A stretch of 64,000 bases of DNA from Niallia sp. Man26 (GCF_022049065.2 NZ_CP095744.1:434001-498000); one strand, 5' to 3'. Positions 8,961 through 17,447 are shown, numbered from the stretch's first letter. Made by a program: numbers and translations. Notes: generated by a model not told the origin, from the sequence alone.

Positions 8961-9173
8961 TTAGCTGCTGCTATGCTTGCGACTTTTATAGCGGTGACTG
9001 CCGCCATACGGATTATACCTTCTGCTTCTATCACTGCTGCTGCTTTTTTTATATCCTCTTCTATCACTGCTGCTGTATTTTTTATACCTTTTTCTATCAC
9101 TTCTGCTATAGCTTCTAGATCTATGACTGCTGTGAGAAAATTGCTTAATCGTTTTCATAAATTTTTTAAACAT
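8961..9173 (-). CDS. Very basic Ser/Arg/Lys/Tyr-rich mini-protein
   Basis: This 70-residue product is composed almost only of Ser, Arg, Lys and Tyr after a short amphipathic start (MFKKFMKTIKQF). Internal repeats of the type RYKKYSSSDRRGYKKSSSSD are visible. It is probably disordered and strongly positive, so an interaction with nucleic acid, wall polymers or membrane is possible, but that is inference. The ATG at 9173 follows AGAGGTGG. It starts 23 bases after the histidine kinase stop, so it is probably the third gene of that operon. Confidence 0.6.
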   Translation of the reverse strand: MFKKFMKTIKQFSHSSHRSRSYSRSDRKRYKKYSSSDRRGYKKSSSSDRSRRYNPYGGSHRYKSRKHSSS

Positions 9174-9196
9174 TCTTTCCACCTCTTTAATTCATT

Positions 9197-10624
9197 TTAT
9201 TTTTTTCGGAACAGTACATCAGAATCTTTTCTCAAAGGGATATTAATAATTACCTTTGTCCATTCACCATAAACACTTTGAATTTCAATCGACCCTTTAT
9301 AATATTCCAATAACCTTTTGGCGATTGCTAATCCTAACCCATTTCCGCCATTTTTTCTGCTTCTTGCTTTATCAACACGGTAAAATCGATTAATCACCAA
9401 TGGTAGGTCTTCTTCTGGAATTCCAACACCGTAATCCTTTATTTCAATAGCTAAGCTGTTTTCGCTATGTTTTACTTTAAGCTCGATTTCCTTCTTGTTT
9501 TTTGAATATTTTATGGCATTATCTAACAGGATAATTATTATTTGCTCAAGATGATTTTTGAATATTTTTAAGGTGAAATCCTTACTAATATCTATTGAAG
9601 AGGAAATATTATAGTCTGGATTTAAAGTTAAGAAATTTTCAACAACATCCTCTACTACACCTTTTATTTTTATATCCTCTAATACAGCAGTACTTGTGGA
9701 GAAATCTCCTCTTGATAAGGTCAGCAATTCTGAAACCATACGGATTAATCTATTGGTTTCATTCAAACTCAAGTTAAGTGACCTTTCTAATGTTTGCGGA
9801 TTATCTTTTCCCCAGCGATTTATAAGGGATAGATGACCGTGAATGATTGTTAATGGTGTTTTTAATTCATGAGAAGCGTCTTCCACAAATTGTTGCTGTT
9901 GCTGGAAAGATGTCTCGAGATTATCCATTAATTCATTAAACATAATTCCTAACTCTGTCATTTCATCATGCTGTTTATCGATATTCACCCGTTTATTCAA
10001 ACCATTTTCTTTTATACTTTTCATTGTCCTAATCATAGAATTTATTGGTTTTAATAACTGAAAGGACAGAATCCTTCCCCCTACAAAACTTAAAATGATA
10101 GCCACTAATCCTGTAATTATTACTAATGTCGTTATTTGATTTATCAAACTTTCGAAGTTCTCTAAGTTTCGGACAATTTCTATCGTACCTTTAAAACCGG
10201 TTACTTTAAAAGGCTTTCGGTATACAAGCAGTCGATCTCCCTTAGGGGACATTTCCACTAATTCTTCTTTTAAAGCTGATTGTGATGAGACCCAATTTTT
10301 TGGCACTTTATTTGTTATTGTAAATAATACGGAATTATTTTCACTAACAATCCTTATTAATTGGTGATGTTCATTCAAGATATCTATATACGCTTTACTT
10401 TCTAAAATCTCTTGTTCTGAATCTGCTTCTAATAAATAGGCATAAATTTCTTCCATATTTTTTTGAATTGTTTGTCTTTCATGATTATTAACCCACTTCA
10501 TAATGACAACATACTGAACGAAGGTATAGGATAAAAATAAGAAGAGGATTAGTAATGCGGCCCAAAATGTTAATTTCCATTTTATCTTGATACTTTTAGG
10601 TAATAATGCTTTCACACTTTTCAT
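9197..10624 (-). CDS. Sensor histidine kinase (ArlS/YkoH-like)
   Basis: The 475-residue membrane kinase has two membrane helices (about 20-42 and 165-185) flanking an extracytosolic sensor of about 120 residues, a HAMP linker (about 186-238), HisKA with phospho-acceptor H252 in SHELKTPL, and a HATPase domain with the N box DNAIKYS and G boxes GVGIPEE and GGNGLGLA. It pairs with the response regulator directly upstream, overlapping it by 4 bases (ATGA), so translation is coupled. The stimulus is not known; ArlRS/YkoGH relatives respond to envelope or metal conditions. Confidence 0.88.
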   Translation of the reverse strand: MKSVKALLPKSIKIKWKLTFWAALLILFLFLSYTFVQYVVIMKWVNNHERQTIQKNMEEIYAYLLEADSEQEILESKAYIDILNEHHQLIRIVSENNSVLFTITNKVPKNWVSSQSALKEELVEMSPKGDRLLVYRKPFKVTGFKGTIEIVRNLENFESLINQITTLVIITGLVAIILSFVGGRILSFQLLKPINSMIRTMKSIKENGLNKRVNIDKQHDEMTELGIMFNELMDNLETSFQQQQQFVEDASHELKTPLTIIHGHLSLINRWGKDNPQTLERSLNLSLNETNRLIRMVSELLTLSRGDFSTSTAVLEDIKIKGVVEDVVENFLTLNPDYNISSSIDISKDFTLKIFKNHLEQIIIILLDNAIKYSKNKKEIELKVKHSENSLAIEIKDYGVGIPEEDLPLVINRFYRVDKARSRKNGGNGLGLAIAKRLLEYYKGSIEIQSVYGEWTKVIINIPLRKDSDVLFRKK

Positions 10625-11295
10625 TCCCTCATAACATATCCCATTCCTCTAATCGTTTGTATATAGCCTTCTTTATCATTAGCTTCCAATTTCCCGCGAA
10701 GATGCATCACATAAACATCTACGACATTTGTTTCTATGTCTGCATGATAATCCCAAATATTTTCTAGAATAATCTCTCTAGTTAAAACTCGGTTAATGTT
10801 TTTCATAAACAGAAATAACAAGTCGTACTCTTTTTTAGTCAGTTCTATTAGGTGCTCCCCTTTTTTTAACAATCTTGACTCAATATTAAGCTCAAGATCT
10901 TTAAAGGACAAAGTCATCTCCGGTAAATTTTTCAGTTTCTCTTGTCTTCTAATAATAACTCTAATTCTTGCTAACAATTCCTCAATGGCAAAGGGTTTTG
11001 GAATATAATCATCAGCACCGATATCTAATCCTAAGACCCTGTCCATAATACTATCTCTGGCAGTTATCATAATGATCGGAATATCCTTTACTGCCTTTAA
11101 CCGTCTACAAACTTCAATACCATTTAATTTTGGCAGCATTAAATCAAGCAGGATAACATCCCAATTCTTTTCTAATGCAAGCTCTAACCCTTTCCTTCCA
11201 TCATAAGCAGGCGTAACATTATATCCTTCGTGCATTAGCTCCAAAAGAATAAATTCTGATAACGCTTCTTCATCTTCAATTACTAAAATATTCAA
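10621..11295 (-). CDS. OmpR-family response regulator (ArlR/YkoG-like)
   Basis: The 224-residue regulator has a receiver domain with the acidic pocket EDEE near residue 8, phospho-acceptor D51 in LLDLMLP and K in PKPF, and a C-terminal winged helix ending in IRGMGYVM. The frame is open to 11310, but that ATG lacks a ribosome site while GGAGG inside it precedes a TTG at 11295 by 8 bases, which I take as the start. It forms an operon with the kinase and probably the basic mini-protein downstream. Confidence 0.9.
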   Translation of the reverse strand: MNILVIEDEEALSEFILLELMHEGYNVTPAYDGRKGLELALEKNWDVILLDLMLPKLNGIEVCRRLKAVKDIPIIMITARDSIMDRVLGLDIGADDYIPKPFAIEELLARIRVIIRRQEKLKNLPEMTLSFKDLELNIESRLLKKGEHLIELTKKEYDLLFLFMKNINRVLTREIILENIWDYHADIETNVVDVYVMHLRGKLEANDKEGYIQTIRGMGYVMRE

Positions 11296-11603
11296 CTGTT
11301 TTACCTCCATATATTATCTTGTCAGAATTATATCTTATCTAAATTATATTGGATACTAATGCATTAATTTGTATTAAGTGAGGATTTTTTAAAATGAAAG
11401 TGACCTGCTTATGGGATTTATATGCATTTAATACTATTCTCCTTTCTTAATAAGATTAATCCTTTCTATAATCATACAAAACCGTAATGAAATAACGGTA
11501 AAATGTATCATGATGCTTTCTAAAATTTTAATGAAAATTTTTTAATCTTAAATACGTTAGGAGAAGATTATGAAAATAATAAATAGAATTTTTTTGCTTT
11601 TTA

Positions 11604-11631
11604 TTGCCTTTTTAAGGAAATCAATGTAATA
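11604..11631 (+). promoter_or_regulatory. Candidate promoter of the XRE operon
   Basis: TTGCCT (11604-11609), 16 bases, then TAATAT (11626-11631). The -10 lies inside the palindrome at 11625-11642, so a bound repressor would block RNA polymerase. Confidence 0.45.
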
Positions 11632-11642
11632 TATATATTACA
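11625..11642. promoter_or_regulatory. 18-base perfect palindrome, candidate XRE operator 1
   Basis: TGTAATATATATATTACA is a perfect palindrome with half-site TGTAAT. A second site with the same half-sites lies 15 bases downstream. Confidence 0.55.
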
Positions 11643-11657
11643 TAATGCAACTTAAAC

Positions 11658-11672
11658 ATTACATTGTGTAAT
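11658..11672. promoter_or_regulatory. Inverted repeat, candidate XRE operator 2
   Basis: ATTACA-TTG-TGTAAT repeats the half-sites of the upstream palindrome in reversed orientation, 20 bases before the regulator's start codon. Confidence 0.55.
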
Positions 11673-11692
11673 TTAGTTCGGTCGGTGAAATT

Positions 11693-11884
11693 ATGAAAAA
11701 TCGTATTAAAATAGCCAGAGCTGAGAAATCCATGACTCAAGCAGAGTTAGCCAGAAAGGTTAATGTTACAAGACAAACAATTGGTCTTATTGAAAAAGGG
11801 AACTACAACCCTACCTTGCAGCTTTGTATTTCCATTGCTAAGGCTTTAGAAAAAACACTCGATGACTTATTTTGGGAGGAGTAA
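11693..11884 (+). CDS. XRE-family small helix-turn-helix regulator
   Basis: The 63-residue protein is almost only a helix-turn-helix: RAEKSMTQAELARKVNVTRQ, then TIGLIEKGNYNPTLQLCISI, ending in LDDLFWEE. This is the small YozG/XRE type that is often encoded beside a membrane protein it regulates. Its stop region contains GGGAGGAG, the ribosome site of the next gene, so the two are translated from one message. Palindromic sites overlapping the upstream promoter suggest autorepression. Confidence 0.9.
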   Translation: MKNRIKIARAEKSMTQAELARKVNVTRQTIGLIEKGNYNPTLQLCISIAKALEKTLDDLFWEE

Positions 11885-11888
11885 TTTT

Positions 11889-12362
11889 ATGGAACAAAAA
11901 TCATGGCTGTCTAAGGTATTACCTAAGGATGAATACAAAGAAAAGAAAATGCTTTACTATATAGCTGAATCTGCTGTGCTGCTTGCCATATTGTTATTTA
12001 TTTATGCATTGATTAATAATTTTTCTCTTTACGGAGGGTCTGCTTCTGGAACTGTCACCTTGCTTTCTTTATGTTTCCTAGTTGCCTATGTACTAATAAG
12101 ATATATAATGTCAGGCATAGAATATCCTGATATTATAAGTGAAAGACGATTTAAAAAAGAAAAACAAGCAATCATAAACCGCAGTTTAATCATGATGGTT
12201 CTTATTGCCGTTATGTTAGTAGTAATACAAGGAATCCCGTCTAACATGACAAGTTCAGTTCAGTTGTTTTTACCAGCGATTTTTATATCCTTCATTAATT
12301 TTATAATAAGCTATACTTCACTCAAAAAATCCTATCATAAAAACATTGATTTATTGGATTAA
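11889..12362 (+). CDS. Four-TM membrane protein partnered with the XRE regulator
   Basis: The 157-residue product starts at the ATG at 11889, 4 bases after the regulator's stop and 7 bases after GGGAGGAG; a longer open frame starting inside the regulator is an artefact. It has about four hydrophobic helices (near residues 27-45, 54-75, 100-118, 125-143) and basic loops. Gene pairs of a small XRE regulator and such a membrane protein are common in Bacillus, but the function is unknown to me. Confidence 0.75.
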   Translation: MEQKSWLSKVLPKDEYKEKKMLYYIAESAVLLAILLFIYALINNFSLYGGSASGTVTLLSLCFLVAYVLIRYIMSGIEYPDIISERRFKKEKQAIINRSLIMMVLIAVMLVVIQGIPSNMTSSVQLFLPAIFISFINFIISYTSLKKSYHKNIDLLD

Positions 12363-12384
12363 TCATTAACATGTTTTTCAAATA

Positions 12385-12432
12385 AAACACCCTTTAAAAT
12401 ACACTTAATGAAGTGAATTTTAAGGGGTGTTT
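12385..12432. terminator. Long bidirectional terminator hairpin
   Basis: The arms run from AAACACCC through TTTAAAAT and ACACTT and their complements around AATG, with A and T tracts on the two sides. It separates convergent genes ending at 12362 and 12465. Confidence 0.75.
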
Positions 12433-12464
12433 CTTCATGCCTCATTAAAAGTAAACATCTACAC

Positions 12465-12758
12465 TCAAGTCCTATCATAACTTCTAACGACAAATCCTTG
12501 ATTTTCCGCAAACGTATTGATTACCTTTACCAATTCACTTTTCGAAATGGACACGGAGTGATGAATTTCTCTTTTGTTATTAATGACATATTCTTCAAAA
12601 ATTATATAATTTAAATGATCCATTTTTTTAACTACAAATTGATTACACTCATATTCTCCACTTCTAATATTGCTAGAATAAATAAAATAAATGATGCCAT
12701 CATAATATTCTTGTTCAGAGATTTCCGTATTTAAAAATAATGGAATGATTTCATGCAT
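12465..12758 (-). CDS. Small hypothetical protein
   Basis: I place the start at the ATG at 12758, which follows AGGAAG, giving 97 residues beginning MHEIIPLFLNTEISE. The longer frame starting at 12833 lacks a ribosome site and overlaps the zinc-ribbon gene. The protein is soluble, mixed alpha/beta by composition, and not recognised. It lies 32 bases after the zinc-ribbon gene on the same strand and may be its operon partner. Confidence 0.55.
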   Translation of the reverse strand: MHEIIPLFLNTEISEQEYYDGIIYFIYSSNIRSGEYECNQFVVKKMDHLNYIIFEEYVINNKREIHHSVSISKSELVKVINTFAENQGFVVRSYDRT

Positions 12759-12790
12759 ATAGTGCTTCCTTTCTAGAATCATTACTCCAT

Positions 12791-13012
12791 CTAAGGTAAT
12801 GGTTTTTCTGGTCGTTTTGGACAATAAGAACAATTAGGGTCTTCACATTTCACCTCAGTCCATTCATTGCAGGAAGGACAGAAATAAGCATCATAATCTT
12901 CATAGTAAACCAAGTTATGTTGACATTTTTTACAGTGCTGTTCCATATCAATTGAACCGTCTATTTCGATACCATCTATAATAACCAAATCATCTTTTTC
13001 TTCTATCTTCAT
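12791..13012 (-). CDS. Small zinc-ribbon protein
   Basis: The 73-residue protein carries CKKC (spaced) and CPSC, forming a zinc ribbon, plus a further C-x4-C-x2-C cluster in CEDPNCSYCP. Such ribbons bind one or two zinc ions. I start it at the ATG at 13012 with GGAGG 5 bases upstream; a TTG three codons earlier is less likely. The function is unknown. Confidence 0.65.
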   Translation of the reverse strand: MKIEEKDDLVIIDGIEIDGSIDMEQHCKKCQHNLVYYEDYDAYFCPSCNEWTEVKCEDPNCSYCPKRPEKPLP

Positions 13013-13077
13013 CATTACCTCCAAAAGGTATTTTCACCTGTAATTCTCCTCGTACGTAATCTTATTTAGCAAAGATA

Positions 13078-13260
13078 CTAACTACTCTTACCACTTCCAT
13101 TATTTTTTCCAAACCATTTTTTTAAAACCTCGTCTACTTTAGGACTGTATAAACACATACAAACTCCAACCATAAAAATAATAAATCCGCTAAAACCAGG
13201 GGTTATAAACGGGAATCCCTCAGAATAGTACACTATTGTAGAACGACTATATAGAGCCAA
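13078..13260 (-). CDS. Small membrane protein, possibly 5' truncated by the insertion element
   Basis: The open frame codes for up to 60 residues with one hydrophobic helix (FSGFIIFMVGVCMCLYS) and a basic tail. No good ribosome site precedes any start. The IS element begins 28 bases upstream, so the original 5' end may have been separated. Confidence is low. Confidence 0.35.
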   Translation of the reverse strand: MALYSRSTIVYYSEGFPFITPGFSGFIIFMVGVCMCLYSPKVDEVLKKWFGKNNGSGKSS

Positions 13261-13331
13261 CCAATTAGATGGAGTTAGTATAGTTTCATGGACACAATTT
13301 AATTAAGTCCTTACAATTATTTTGAGAGGAT

Positions 13332-13616
13332 GTGTCCGAATTGGAACGTAAACCTGCAGGCAAAAAATATAACGATGATTTTAAGAAAACGATTGTGGAT
13401 TTGTATCATTCCGGCAGCCCGGTTAAAGAATTAAGCAGCGAATATGGCGTATCAGAAGTAACGATTTATAAATGGGTGAAAGACTTTACCCCTATTGGTT
13501 CAGAAAAAGAGGCGCTGACACCAAAAGAGTTAGCCGAGATTCAGAAAGAAAACCTTCGGTTAAAACAGGAGGTAGAAATCCTAAAAAAGGCTATGGCCAT
13601 ATTCGCGAAAAAGTAA
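13332..13616 (+). CDS. IS3-family transposase OrfA
   Basis: The 94-residue protein has an N-terminal helix-turn-helix (YNDDFKKTIVDLY, then VKELSSEYGVSEVTIYKWVK) that binds the element's ends and a C-terminal leucine-zipper helix (LTPKELAEIQKENLRLKQEV). It starts with GTG at 13332. At 13583 the run A AAA AAG allows a -1 shift into orfB to make the full transposase. Confidence 0.9.
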   Translation: MSELERKPAGKKYNDDFKKTIVDLYHSGSPVKELSSEYGVSEVTIYKWVKDFTPIGSEKEALTPKELAEIQKENLRLKQEVEILKKAMAIFAKK

Positions 13617-14491
13617 CCGAATCAGAGCTCATCGATTTTATCGAGGAACACAAGGATCAATATCCCGTCCAGAAAATGTGCGAAGTACTGGCCGTGCCAA
13701 GAAGCAGTTACTATGGCTCCCTTGAAAAAACGACGTCAAAACGTGAACTGGAAAACCAGGAACTCACGCAGGAAATCCAACGGATTCACCTGGAAAGTAA
13801 GGCGCGTTATGGCGCACCGAAAATCCATAAGACCTTATCAAACAACGGGGTTTGTTTAAGCCTGAAACGTGTCCAGCGCTTGATGAGAAAGGCAGGCATC
13901 CGTTCGATTACCAGGAAAAAATACCGTCCTTTCCCCTCAAAGGAAAAGGTTGTGCAGCTGGGTAATCTTTTAAAAAGAGACTTCTCTACCTGCACGATTA
14001 ATGAGAAATGGGTGGCAGATATTACGTATATTCCTACGGTAAAAGACGGCTGGTGCTATCTGGCCTCTGTATTGGATCTGCATTCGAAAAAAATTGTTGG
14101 CTATTCTTTTTCTCGTTTTATGACTTCGGAATTAGTGATCGAAGCACTTCAAAACGCCTGTTTTTCTCAAAAGCCCCGAAAGGGCTTAATTCTTCATACC
14201 GATCTTGGCTCACAATATACCAGCAGTGAGTTTACTCAGCATGTCCAAAAATACGGAATCAGGCAGTCTTTCAGTCAGAAAGGCTGTCCTTATGACAATG
14301 CCTGTATAGAGTCATTTCACGCCATATTAAAGAAAGAAGAAGTCTATCATACCCAGTACACTGACTACCGGGCAGCGAAGCTGGCCATGTTTCAGTTTAT
14401 AGAGGGCTGGTACAACAGAAAAAGAATTCACAGCAGCATCGACTATCAAACACCTCAAGCTATGGAGGATCAGATTAGAAGAACCGCTTAA
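13472..14491 (+). CDS. IS3-family transposase OrfB (DDE integrase domain)
   Basis: The -1 frame is open for 339 codons; the functional product is the OrfAB fusion made by frameshifting at 13583, with OrfB-specific sequence starting near KKGYGHIREK. It has the HTH_21 region (ESKARYGAPKIHKTL) and an rve/DDE core: first D in WVADITYIP, second D in HTDLGSQYTS, and E in NACIESFHAILKKE, followed by the C-terminal WYNRKRIHSSIDYQTPQ block. All three acidic residues are present, so it looks active. Confidence 0.9.
   Translation: MGERLYPYWFRKRGADTKRVSRDSERKPSVKTGGRNPKKGYGHIREKVTESELIDFIEEHKDQYPVQKMCEVLAVPRSSYYGSLEKTTSKRELENQELTQEIQRIHLESKARYGAPKIHKTLSNNGVCLSLKRVQRLMRKAGIRSITRKKYRPFPSKEKVVQLGNLLKRDFSTCTINEKWVADITYIPTVKDGWCYLASVLDLHSKKIVGYSFSRFMTSELVIEALQNACFSQKPRKGLILHTDLGSQYTSSEFTQHVQKYGIRQSFSQKGCPYDNACIESFHAILKKEEVYHTQYTDYRAAKLAMFQFIEGWYNRKRIHSSIDYQTPQAMEDQIRRTA
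13583..13589 (+). other. Programmed -1 frameshift site (A AAA AAG)
   Basis: The heptamer lies in the overlap of orfA and orfB in the phase expected for IS3-type shifting: orfA reads CTA AAA AAG and orfB reads CCT AAA AAA. Confidence 0.75.
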
Positions 14492-14512
14492 TACTTAACT
14501 TTTTTGTGTCCA

Positions 14513-14843
14513 AATTATTGACTCAAATCCATAGATTTATGACAATTCTTTTCTTATACATTGCTTTATCCTTCTCATAGATTAATTGTAATAACTTTAA
14601 TACGTTTATAGCTCTTCTTTGGTTTCATTTAATCGCGATTTATTAGTTCCATTATTAATGAAGGGCTCTTTTTTTTAAGGTTTCTACTATTTTAGTTACT
14701 AATTTGTAATTTACTGATATTAATCTACTTTTATACGAAAAACCTAATTGTATTTATTGGATGATAGTGTTACAATACTATAGTTCGATAATATGGTAGC
14801 GTACTAAAGCAAAATACTTAATAAAAGGTGGTCTCTATAATAT
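14513..14843. other. Intergenic region upstream of the ABC importer
   Basis: This AT-rich stretch contains the importer promoter at 14748-14776 and a leader of about 60 bases. No gene was seen, and I recognise no riboswitch in the leader. Confidence 0.5.
14748..14776 (+). promoter_or_regulatory. Sigma-A type promoter of the amino-acid ABC importer
   Basis: TTGTAT at 14748-14753, a 17-base spacer, then TACAAT at 14771-14776, about 68 bases before the start codon. Confidence 0.6.
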
Positions 14844-15617
14844 ATGAAACGTTTAGTAACAATGATTTTAGCAGTAGCAGCGATTTTCACCATTGTAGCA
14901 GGGTGCTCTAAATCTGCCGAAAAAGATGACAATACATTGGTAATTGGTATTGATGATAAATTTGCTCCTATGGGGTTCCGTGATGAAAATAATGAGATTG
15001 TTGGTTTTGATATTGACTATGCGAAAGCAGCAGCTGAAAAAATGGGCATGAAAGCTCAATTTCAACCTATTGACTGGAAAACGAAAGAATCTGAGTTAAG
15101 CAGCGGTCGTATTGATCTTATTTGGAACGGTTACACCATTACAGATGAGCGTAAAGAAAAGGTTCTCTTTACAGAGCCTTACTTGAAAAATGCACAGGTT
15201 GTCGTAACAATGGCTGATTCTTCTCTTTCTAAACTTAATGATTTAGAAGGAAAAGTCGTTGGTCTTCAATCACTTTCTTCTGCATCCGATGCATTAGATG
15301 CTGATCCTATTAAATCAAAAATTAAAACAGTAACAGAGTTTGCTGACAATGTTTCTGCTTTGAATGACTTAAAGAGTGGCCGTTTAGACGCTGTAGTAAT
15401 TGACGAAATTGTTATTAACTACTATATGACTAAAGAGGAAGGCACTTTCAAAGTACTTGATGAATCTCTTGCTCCTGAAGAATATGGAGTAGGCGTTAAA
15501 AAAGGTAATGAGGATCTGCTTAATAAACTACAAAAAGCACTTGATGAGATGAACGAGGATGGCACTGCATCAGAAATCTCTGAAAAGTGGTTTGGCGAAG
15601 ATAAAGTGTTGAAATAA
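14844..15617 (+). CDS. Polar amino-acid ABC transporter, substrate-binding lipoprotein
   Basis: The 257-residue protein has a signal peptide ending in the lipobox VAGC (Cys about 21), so it is anchored to the outer face of the membrane. It has the SBP_bac_3 domain pattern: LVIGIDDKFAPMGFRDENNE, GFDIDYAKAAA, the DLIWNGYTITDERKEKVLF ligand segment and a closing EKWFGEDK. It captures a polar amino acid (cystine, glutamine, arginine or similar) and delivers it to the permease encoded next. Substrate cannot be assigned from sequence alone. Confidence 0.9.
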   Translation: MKRLVTMILAVAAIFTIVAGCSKSAEKDDNTLVIGIDDKFAPMGFRDENNEIVGFDIDYAKAAAEKMGMKAQFQPIDWKTKESELSSGRIDLIWNGYTITDERKEKVLFTEPYLKNAQVVVTMADSSLSKLNDLEGKVVGLQSLSSASDALDADPIKSKIKTVTEFADNVSALNDLKSGRLDAVVIDEIVINYYMTKEEGTFKVLDESLAPEEYGVGVKKGNEDLLNKLQKALDEMNEDGTASEISEKWFGEDKVLK

Positions 15618-15631
15618 TAACTAATTACTGG

Positions 15632-15665
15632 CAAAACAGGATTTCCGATAAGGAAGTCCGTTTTG
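15632..15665 (+). terminator. Intercistronic hairpin, likely attenuator
   Basis: CAAAAC-AGGA-TTTCC pairs with GGAA-GTCC-GTTTTG with small mismatches and is followed by TTTTC. It lies between the binding-protein and permease genes, a common way to make more binding protein than permease. Confidence 0.6.
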
Positions 15666-15683
15666 TTTTCGGAGGTAACTTTT

Positions 15684-16343
15684 ATGTCTTTTGAATACAT
15701 TAAATCAATAATTATGCCTTTGCTTGAAGGGGCTCAGATGACTGTCCTCTTGTTTATCATTGCTATTGTAGTGTCCATACCGCTAGGCTTTCTATTAACA
15801 TTAGCTGTAAGAAGCAGCTTTAAGCCTCTTTCCTGGTTTGCTCAAGGCTATATTTATGTGCTTCGCGGAACACCGCTATTGCTGCAGCTATTGTTTATCT
15901 GTTTCGGTCTGCCAATGATTCCTGTAGTTGGTGAATATTTAGTATTAGATCGTTTTGTAGCTGCATGTTTAGGTTTTATTTTAAACTATGCTGCTTATTT
16001 TGCCGAAATCTTCCGCGGCGGTCTTATTGCCATTGATAAAGGTCAATATGAGGCATCACAAGTACTTGGCTTAAACAAATGGCAGACTTTAAGAAAGATT
16101 ATTCTTCCGCAAATGTTCCGCATCGCCCTTCCGGCTGTGGCGAACGAATCTGTAACACTTGTTAAAGATACAGCACTCCTTTATGCGGTAGCTGTACCAG
16201 AATTGCTGCACTTTGCTCAAGCTGCAGTTAATCGCGACTTTACAATTGTGCCATTTGTTGTGGCAGGTGTCATTTATTTAATCATGACGCTTCTATTAAC
16301 GTTAATCTTTAAATGGCTTGAACGCCGATTCAAATTTGAATAA
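15684..16343 (+). CDS. Polar amino-acid ABC transporter permease
   Basis: The 219-residue membrane protein has about five helices and the EAA loop that contacts the ATPase ([20 protein letters not shown]). It belongs to the HisM/GlnP permease family. I start it at the ATG at 15684, after CGGAGG; an upstream in-frame TTG at 15663 includes the ribosome site and is rejected. It acts with the flanking binding protein and ATPase. Confidence 0.92.
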   Translation: MSFEYIKSIIMPLLEGAQMTVLLFIIAIVVSIPLGFLLTLAVRSSFKPLSWFAQGYIYVLRGTPLLLQLLFICFGLPMIPVVGEYLVLDRFVAACLGFILNYAAYFAEIFRGGLIAIDKGQYEASQVLGLNKWQTLRKIILPQMFRIALPAVANESVTLVKDTALLYAVAVPELLHFAQAAVNRDFTIVPFVVAGVIYLIMTLLLTLIFKWLERRFKFE

Positions 16344-16359
16344 GAAGGAGTTGGTGAAT

Positions 16360-17106
16360 ATGGCTATTATTGAAATCTCTAACTTAAAAAAATCGTACGG
16401 CAATTTAGACGTATTAAAGCAAATTACATTTAATGTAAATAAAAACGAAGTAGTAGCGGTTATTGGTCCCTCCGGATCTGGAAAAAGCACCATGCTTCGC
16501 AGTCTTGTTAATCTTGAGGTGATTGATGGCGGCAGTATTTGTGTGAGCGGCGATTATTTAGTAAAAGATGGACAATACGTTAAACCGCAAGACATTAAAC
16601 AAATCACAGGTAAAATGGGGATGGTCTTCCAGCACTTCAACCTCTTCCCTCATCTGACTGTGAGAGAAAATTTAGAGCTTGCTCCAAAAATGGTCAAAAA
16701 AGAATCCTCTGCTGACATACAGAAAAGAAGCAATGAGCTGCTAGAAAAAATCGGGCTCTCCAGCTGGGCGAACTCGTTTCCAGCTAAGCTGTCCGGCGGA
16801 CAAAAACAAAGGGTGGCAATTGCCAGAGCATTAATGATGAACCCAGATATTATGTTATTTGATGAGCCTACTTCCGCTCTTGATCCAGAATTAACTGGTG
16901 AAGTATTGCAAGTGATGAAGGACCTGGCTCAAGAAAACATGACCATGATTGTCGTAACGCACGAAATGGGCTTTGCCAGAGAAGTTGCTAACAGAGTCGT
17001 ATTTATGGACAATGGGGAAATTGTTGAATCTGGTGCTCCAAAAGATTTGTTTACAAATCCTAAGTTTGAACGAACAAAAGCGTTCTTAAACCGCAGTTTA
17101 AAATAA
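16360..17106 (+). CDS. Polar amino-acid ABC transporter ATP-binding protein
   Basis: The 248-residue ATPase shows Walker [11 protein letters not shown]-loop [10 protein letters not shown], signature [15 protein letters not shown], Walker B IMLFDEP and switch histidine in VVTHEMGFA. It belongs to the GlnQ/HisP family and energises the permease encoded 16 bases upstream. The ATG at 16360 follows AGAAGGAG. The operon closes with a strong terminator. Confidence 0.94.
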   Translation: MAIIEISNLKKSYGNLDVLKQITFNVNKNEVVAVIGPSGSGKSTMLRSLVNLEVIDGGSICVSGDYLVKDGQYVKPQDIKQITGKMGMVFQHFNLFPHLTVRENLELAPKMVKKESSADIQKRSNELLEKIGLSSWANSFPAKLSGGQKQRVAIARALMMNPDIMLFDEPTSALDPELTGEVLQVMKDLAQENMTMIVVTHEMGFAREVANRVVFMDNGEIVESGAPKDLFTNPKFERTKAFLNRSLK

Positions 17107-17152
17107 GCAAAAGGCAGTTTCATAATAAACTACCATCCTAGCAAACTTAATG

Positions 17153-17185
17153 GCCAACCAGAATTTATTCTGGTTGGCTTTTTTA
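17153..17185 (+). terminator. Intrinsic terminator of the ABC importer operon
   Basis: Twelve-base arms GCCAACCAGAAT and ATTCTGGTTGGC with a 2-base loop are followed by TTTTTT. Confidence 0.9.
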
Positions 17186-17349
17186 TTGATTTAATTTCAT
17201 AACTTTTAACAGGTAAAACAGTTAATCTTATAGATAACCCTTTATTAAACTGTAAACCGCGCAATAAATAAAGGATTTCTGTGTAAAATAAATAATAACA
17301 CCAAGCATTAGAAGTTCCAGTAAATACTATTTATTATAATGACCAGTAA

Positions 17350-17416
17350 ATAATACGTGGGGACTCAGGTGGCATTTCAAGTGAAGCAATTATTGGCAAA
17401 ATAGAGCTGAAGAAAT
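17350..17416 (+). pseudogene. Short C-terminal coding remnant
   Basis: A 20-codon frame reading RGDSGGISSEAIIGKIELKK ends in TAA and is followed by a hairpin. It has no start or upstream open frame. The look is that of a gene tail left by deletion; the residues slightly recall the end of a signal peptidase, but this is weak. Confidence 0.25.
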
Positions 17417-17442
17417 AAACAGCTGCATCTTTGTCGCTGTTT
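17417..17442. terminator. Terminator-like hairpin
   Basis: AAACAGC and GCTGTTT arms lie 5 bases past the stop of the minus-strand gene at 17448; T-rich flanks are modest. Confidence 0.5.
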
Positions 17443-17447
17443 TATAC

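Larger units (their letters stand above)
13289..14512 (+). mobile_element. IS3-family insertion sequence (IS150-like)
   Basis: The element of 1224 bases is bounded by terminal inverted repeats: TGGACACAATTTAATTAAG at the left and, reading inward, TGGACACAAAAAAGTTAAG at the right. It holds overlapping orfA and orfB in the 0 and -1 frames, with a slippery A AAA AAG at 13583-13589. I see no obvious target duplication (flanks end in TCA and begin with AAT), which suggests an old insertion or a rearranged copy. Both frames are intact, so transposase could still be made. It sits between a possibly truncated small membrane gene and the ABC importer. Confidence 0.92.

Noticed and set aside
14777..14843. 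S-box, T-box or other riboswitch in the ABC importer leader
   Set aside because: The leader is only about 60 bases and has no conserved riboswitch elements or terminator.
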